From contig CP066681.1 in NCBI GenBank assembly GCA_016432265.1, positions 1 through 64,000 of the forward strand: a DNA stretch of 64,000 nucleotides, read 5' to 3'. The position numbers and the translations under genes were made by a program. Under the pieces are notes generated by a model. The model saw only the letters and a list, made by a program, of their open reading frames with translations, had not been told where the DNA came from and ran no database searches. Shown here one piece after another: positions 59,596 to 64,000 of this stretch (positions are counted from its first letter, which is position 1; each line of letters begins with the position of its first letter). Source of the stretch: Micavibrio aeruginosavorus. Its GTDB lineage: Bacteria; Pseudomonadota; Alphaproteobacteria; Micavibrionales; Micavibrionaceae.

Positions 59596-62500
59596 ATGAA
59601 CCCCTCCTCCTCCAAATTGAAATTCTATAACATCCCTGCCGGAGCGGGTTTTGCTGCGGCGCTGGTTGAAGGCGTATTGACCCGCGCCCATACTCTTTAC
59701 GGGGATGACCCTTCAGCCCTGCCCCGCTTTCGCATATTACTGCCAACCAGGAGAGGGTGCCGCGTTATCCGCGATATGTTCCTGCAGCATAGCGAAGGCC
59801 GCCCTCTAATCCTGCCGCGCTTACAGGCCATTGGCGATGTCGATGAGGATGAGTTGTCGCTGCAACTGACTTCGGATGAAGATATCAGCCGCCTTTTGCA
59901 ATTGAAGCCAGCCATGCCGCCAAACCGCAGGCGTTTGCTGCTCGCGCAGTTGGTACAGGAAAAAGAGAAAGGTCTGTCGTGGGGAAAAGCGCTGGGATTA
60001 GCGGATACCCTGGCTCGCCTGCTGGATCAAGTCGAAACCGAAGGTCTGGATTTGCGCACCTTGCCGCAGTTGGTGGACGAAGCGCATTTGGCAGCGCACT
60101 GGCAGGAAACCGTAAAATTTTTAAATATCATCAGTCAGGCCTGGCCAGCCCTGTTGGAAGAAAAAGGTTATATGGGCCCTGCCGCCCGGCGCGACAATTT
60201 ATTGCGCCTGCAAGCCGAAATCTGGCAGCGGCGCGCTCCGGACGGGCATGTCATTGCCGCCGGATCTACGGGGTCATTGCCTGCAACACGGCACCTTCTT
60301 AAGACCATTGCCTCTCTGCAGGAAGGGTGTGTTGTGCTTCCGGGGTTGGATCAGGACATGACAGCCAACGACTGGCAGCATCTCAACGAAAGCCATCCGC
60401 AAGCCACCCTGCGATCTTTGCTGCATGAATGCGAGCTGACCCGGGAAGATATTCCACTCTGGCATGCTGCAGCATGCATGGCTGACAGCCGCAGCAAAAA
60501 TATCCGGCGAAAACTGGCGGCGCAGATGATGCGTCCAGCCCCGGAAACCTATAGATGGGTTGATCTTAAACCTGGAGATATTGGCCTGTTGCAGGCTGAA
60601 GACATCGATGATCTGCAGCAAAAATTATGGTCTATTACCTGCGCAACGCCCGAGGAGGAGGCACGGCTGATTGCTCTGATGCTGCGGCAGACGCTGGAAA
60701 CCGCCGGCAAAACTGCAGCCCTCATTACACCCGACCGCAACCTTGCACGGCGTGTAACCATGGCTTGCCGCCGATGGGGGATAGAAGTCGATGATTCTGC
60801 GGGCATTCCATTGAGCGACACGCCTGTAGGAAGCTATATTTTACTTATTATTCAAGCATGTAGCCGCCACCTTGCACCGGCGGCGCTACTGCCTTTGCTG
60901 CAGCATGAGTTTTGCGGGCTTGGATTCAGCAAGCCACAACGTGATAATATTTTGCATAATTTTGATCACTACCTGTTGCGCGGTGCGCGCCCGGCCGCAG
61001 GAATCGAGGGGTTGAAAGCGCGACTCGAGGAGTTGCGCCAAGGACGCCAGCAGGCGGAGGTGGAACCTATCTCATGGCAACTATCCGAGGCTATTAATAA
61101 AATATCAGAGAGCTTAAGCCCCTTGCTCCAGAGCGGATCTATGCCAGGGGGTATTTTGCTGCGCCTTGTGCTGCAGGCTGCAGAATCATTTGCGAACACA
61201 CCGGAAGCCAGAGGTTCGGACAGAATCTGGTGGGGAGCCGCCGGAGAGGGCGCCGCCCTTTTTTTTGCCGATCTCGCTGGCCATGCCGGGGATATGCCCA
61301 TATTGAAGCTGGATGATCTCTTCGACATGCTGAGTCGGATGATGGGGGGGGTTACTGTGCGAACACCTGTGGGGATGCACCCTCGTCTGCGCATTCTCGG
61401 CCAACTGGAGGCACGGCTTGTGCAAGCTGACCTGATGATTGCTGCCGGGCTAAACGAAGGTATGTGGCCGCCGGATCCCGGGCAGGATCCGTGGATGTCG
61501 CGACCCATGCGACAGCGTTTCGGTCTGCCTGCGCCCGAACGCGGCACGGCACTCGCCGCCCATGATTTTGTGCAATGTTTTTGTGCGGATAGAGTCGTCT
61601 TGACACGGGCCAGCCGGATTGACGGAAAGCCCACCATTCCCTCGCGCTGGCTGCAAAGGATGGAGACGGTTTTCAAGGCTATCGGCCTTGAAGGGCAGAT
61701 TGGCTTTCCCCCGGCAGCACAGCAGCTTTTGACGATAGCCCGCCTGAGCGATCAGGTGCAACAGCCGAAGCCGGCTACAAGACCCGCCCCTTGCCCGCCT
61801 GCGGCGAGCAGACTGAAATCGCTTTCCATTACGCAGATAGAAACATGGCTTACAAACCCTTATGGAATATACGCAGCTGAAATCTTGCGACTAAAGCCGC
61901 TGGATCCTGTCGAAAAGCCTGTCGGCCAAGCTGAGCGCGGAACGTTCATTCATGACGTACTTCAGGAATTTACAAAGCAATACGGAGAGCAATTACCTGA
62001 TAACGCTGATAAAATTATTATCGACCTTGGGAATATCAGGCGTACATCCATGTCAGGCGACACTGCGGATTGGGATTACTGGTGGCCACGTTTTGAGCGC
62101 ATAGCCGAAACTTTTGCTATACAAGAATCTGAATGGCGTACAGATTCGGCACAGAGAATGCCTGAAATCAAAGGGAAACTCGACATTCATATTAATGGCC
62201 ATACATTCACCCTGAAAGGTCGTGCCGACCGTATTGACCGTATGCATGACGATACATACGCCATTATTGACTACAAATCTGGGGGTAACTTTGCAAAAAG
62301 CGGATTGCAGAACGGCCGGCATCCGCAATTGCCTCTGGAAGCCTTGATCCTGCAAGCAGGCGGTTTTGATGGTCTCGCAGCCGGTAAAGCCAGCTATATC
62401 GGATACTGGAAGCTAACGGGTGGGAAAAAGGCTTCTGACACAACGGTTTGCCTGGGGACAGAAGAGGAAGTGCAAAACGCCGTAGACAATGCCTGGCAGG

Positions 62501-62658
62501 GCCTTGAAGAGCTGATCAGGATATATAGCCTGCCTGAAACGCCTTTCACCTGCCGTCCTGATCCGGAGCGCGTTCCACGTTTTGATGATTATAAGCAGCT
62601 CTCCCGCCTTGATGAGTGGGCGCATGGCGAGGATGAGCCCGCGGAGGAGGCGGCATGA
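59596..62658 (+). CDS. addB: Double-strand break repair protein AddB
   Basis: The 1020-residue product matches alphaproteobacterial AddB. The N-terminus has RILLPTRRGCRVIRDMF (a degenerate helicase P-loop region) followed by the helicase-like body with GLNEGMWPPDPGQDPWMSRPMRQRFGLP. The C-terminal RecB-type nuclease domain (about 860-975) has RADRIDRM and AIIDYKSG with its catalytic D and K. With AddA it resects broken DNA ends for RecA. Its stop overlaps the addA ATG by four bases, so the two subunits are co-translated. Confidence 0.94.
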   Translation: MNPSSSKLKFYNIPAGAGFAAALVEGVLTRAHTLYGDDPSALPRFRILLPTRRGCRVIRDMFLQHSEGRPLILPRLQAIGDVDEDELSLQLTSDEDISRLLQLKPAMPPNRRRLLLAQLVQEKEKGLSWGKALGLADTLARLLDQVETEGLDLRTLPQLVDEAHLAAHWQETVKFLNIISQAWPALLEEKGYMGPAARRDNLLRLQAEIWQRRAPDGHVIAAGSTGSLPATRHLLKTIASLQEGCVVLPGLDQDMTANDWQHLNESHPQATLRSLLHECELTREDIPLWHAAACMADSRSKNIRRKLAAQMMRPAPETYRWVDLKPGDIGLLQAEDIDDLQQKLWSITCATPEEEARLIALMLRQTLETAGKTAALITPDRNLARRVTMACRRWGIEVDDSAGIPLSDTPVGSYILLIIQACSRHLAPAALLPLLQHEFCGLGFSKPQRDNILHNFDHYLLRGARPAAGIEGLKARLEELRQGRQQAEVEPISWQLSEAINKISESLSPLLQSGSMPGGILLRLVLQAAESFANTPEARGSDRIWWGAAGEGAALFFADLAGHAGDMPILKLDDLFDMLSRMMGGVTVRTPVGMHPRLRILGQLEARLVQADLMIAAGLNEGMWPPDPGQDPWMSRPMRQRFGLPAPERGTALAAHDFVQCFCADRVVLTRASRIDGKPTIPSRWLQRMETVFKAIGLEGQIGFPPAAQQLLTIARLSDQVQQPKPATRPAPCPPAASRLKSLSITQIETWLTNPYGIYAAEILRLKPLDPVEKPVGQAERGTFIHDVLQEFTKQYGEQLPDNADKIIIDLGNIRRTSMSGDTADWDYWWPRFERIAETFAIQESEWRTDSAQRMPEIKGKLDIHINGHTFTLKGRADRIDRMHDDTYAIIDYKSGGNFAKSGLQNGRHPQLPLEALILQAGGFDGLAAGKASYIGYWKLTGGKKASDTTVCLGTEEEVQNAVDNAWQGLEELIRIYSLPETPFTCRPDPERVPRFDDYKQLSRLDEWAHGEDEPAEEAA

Positions 62659-64000
62659 CCTCGCCTACAGCCAAATCACAAGATTCTCTTTCTACGCCCC
62701 CTCTGGCCGCCCGGCGCCCCGACCCTAACCACGCGCAGCGCGCCGCATCGGATCCAGAATCATCAGTCTGGGTAAGCGCTTCAGCTGGAAGCGGTAAAAC
62801 CAAGGTTCTAACAGACAGGGTTTTACGACTTTTGCTGCCGCGTGCCGATGGCAGTCCTGGCACGCCGCCTGAAAAAATCTTATGCCTGACCTATACCAAG
62901 GCTGGCGCCAACGAGATGGCGCTCAGGATTGGTCATATATTGTCGCTATGGGCAACAATATCGCTAGAATCATCAAACTGTCATACCGGATTAAGAGAAT
63001 ATCTGCAAAACTTGCTGGGTCGCTCGCCCCGGGAAGAAGATATAGCCGCAGCACGCTGCCTGTTTGCTGTAGTCGCTGACGCCCCGGGCGGAATCAAGAT
63101 CGTGACGATTCATGCTTTCTGCCAGTCGATTCTCGGGCGTTTTCCACTCGAGGCCGGATTGACCCCGCACTTCAAAGTTCTTGGCGAAATCCAGTCGCAA
63201 GATTTGATGCGGCAAGCCCGCGATTACATTCTGAAAAATGCTGTGCGGGCTCCGCAGGACAAGCTGAATCAGGCCCTGAGCACACTGGCAACAGCCCTAA
63301 GCGATGACCGCTTTGCCGACCTGCTGGAGACGCTGAACAAGGAACGGCACACACTAGATGCATTGCTGCAGGATCGGGGCGGCGCTGAAGCCCTTTACCG
63401 ACAGATGTGTAGCCATCTGAGAATCAACCCCGAGAACTGCAAACAAGACCTGATTTTAGCGGCTTGCCAGGATTGTGCGCTGAATATAGATGCGCTGCGG
63501 GCGCTTACGCCGGTCTTATGCAGCAGCGAAAAGAGCGTTTCCGACAAGGCAAGCGGGGAGATCCTGGCCCGCTGGCTCTCCGCTGCGCCAACTGAGCGAG
63601 CCGCCCTGTTTGATACCTATACATCGGTGTTCTTGACAGTCAAAGGTGAAATCCGGAGCGCCGCCAGAATCGCCACCAACGAATCGGAGGAAAACTTCCC
63701 CGGCCTCAGGGATCATATGCTGCAAGAAGCCAGGCGCCTGAAAGATCTGCAGGATCAACTCAGAGCGCTTACCTGCGCGCGCATGACTTACAGCCTGCTT
63801 CTGGTGGGTGAAAGCATTATCCGCAGGCATCAAGAGCTTAAAAGCGAAGCCGGCGGCCTTGATTTTGAGGACATGATCGGTCGCACACGATGGTTACTGA
63901 CCAAAGCGCACATGGCGGCGTGGGTGCTGTACAAACTTGACGGCGGCCTTGACCACATTCTGGTCGATGAAGCCCAGGACACCAACCCCGAGCAATGGGA
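62655..64000 (+). CDS. addA: Double-strand break repair helicase AddA, N-terminal part (cut by window edge)
   Basis: The ATG at 62655 (overlapping the addB stop) opens a frame that runs to the right edge, covering the first 448 codons. After a 32-residue lead, the UvrD/Rep-type helicase motifs are visible: SASAGSGKTKVLTDRVLRLLL (motif I, residues about 41-61), LCLTYTKAGANEMALRI (motif Ia), IVTIHAFCQSILGRFPLEAGL and, at the edge, HILVDEAQDTNPEQW (motif II with the DEAQ box). The rest, including the C-terminal nuclease domain, lies beyond the window. Confidence 0.95.
   Translation, partial: MTSPTAKSQDSLSTPPLAARRPDPNHAQRAASDPESSVWVSASAGSGKTKVLTDRVLRLLLPRADGSPGTPPEKILCLTYTKAGANEMALRIGHILSLWATISLESSNCHTGLREYLQNLLGRSPREEDIAAARCLFAVVADAPGGIKIVTIHAFCQSILGRFPLEAGLTPHFKVLGEIQSQDLMRQARDYILKNAVRAPQDKLNQALSTLATALSDDRFADLLETLNKERHTLDALLQDRGGAEALYRQMCSHLRINPENCKQDLILAACQDCALNIDALRALTPVLCSSEKSVSDKASGEILARWLSAAPTERAALFDTYTSVFLTVKGEIRSAARIATNESEENFPGLRDHMLQEARRLKDLQDQLRALTCARMTYSLLLVGESIIRRHQELKSEAGGLDFEDMIGRTRWLLTKAHMAAWVLYKLDGGLDHILVDEAQDTNPEQW

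Noticed and set aside
60969-61676. 235-codon minus-strand open frame inside addB
   Set aside because: AddB coding motifs are on the plus strand; the antisense frame lacks any domain.

Overview
This is a gene-dense chromosomal window from an alphaproteobacterium. The evidence is a DivL-type cell-cycle pseudokinase whose phospho-accepting histidine is tyrosine, a ChvI/ChvG two-component pair, a short PutA, AddA/AddB instead of RecBCD, a DUF1150 gene coupled to an Hsp20 gene, the order kdsD-(dedA)-lptC-lptA-lptB-rpoN-hpf-ptsN, and the order pyrF-trpF-trpB-trpA-accD-folC. The many small lineage-specific hypothetical proteins would fit a Micavibrio-like or related deep-branching group, but that placement is an inference. 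I see no rRNA, CRISPR array, insertion sequence or integrase.

Layout. 1-4.0 kb: the 5' end of tuf on the minus strand with its promoter, a left-handed beta-helix repeat protein, a two-gene TerA/TerD-like calcium-binding stress module and two unknown small genes, with a perfect 30-bp palindrome at 3824-3853. 4.0-11.3 kb: xseA, a PLP aminotransferase, putA, lolA and recR. 11.3-13.0 kb: a small phage-structural-like gene, a REC plus degenerate GGDEF regulator and tRNA-Leu(CAG). 13.0-21.9 kb: an RNase D-like exonuclease, kdsD, dedA, lptC-lptA-lptB (LPS core sugar precursor and LPS export), an inserted DnaC/IstB-like ATPase on the other strand, then rpoN, hpf and ptsN. 22-24.4 kb: DUF1150-hsp20, a CHCC zinc-finger protein, an unknown protein and a pseudopilin-like protein.

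24.4-34.7 kb: cysS, an N-domain/REC regulator, a dihydroorotase-like amidohydrolase with an altered metal motif, a membrane GGDEF-EAL protein, aroA, cmk and three unknowns. 34.8-47.6 kb: rpsA, ihfB, pyrF-trpF, trpB, an inserted block (BadF-type sugar kinase, YdcF-like protein and two COQ10-like SRPBCC proteins), trpA, accD and folC. 47.6-50.1 kb: an accessory pair, a HipA-family kinase without HipB followed by a phosphoribosyltransferase, with its own promoter and a possible terminator. 50.1-64 kb: chvI-chvG-rapZ (no hprK between them), ahcY, divL, tsaE, a MurU-like nucleotidyltransferase, addB and the start of addA.

Most of the window is core metabolism and envelope, translation and repair functions in short operons with ATGA overlaps (dedA/lptC, lptC/lptA, pyrF/trpF, addB/addA). 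The most unusual features are: (1) a hibernation promoting factor with a lysine/alanine-rich histone-H1-like tail; (2) the HipA-phosphoribosyltransferase pair; (3) the TerA/TerD mini-module without TerB or TerC; (4) RapZ with Met in place of the Walker A lysine; (5) a dihydroorotase-like protein with Gln in place of the first metal-binding histidine.
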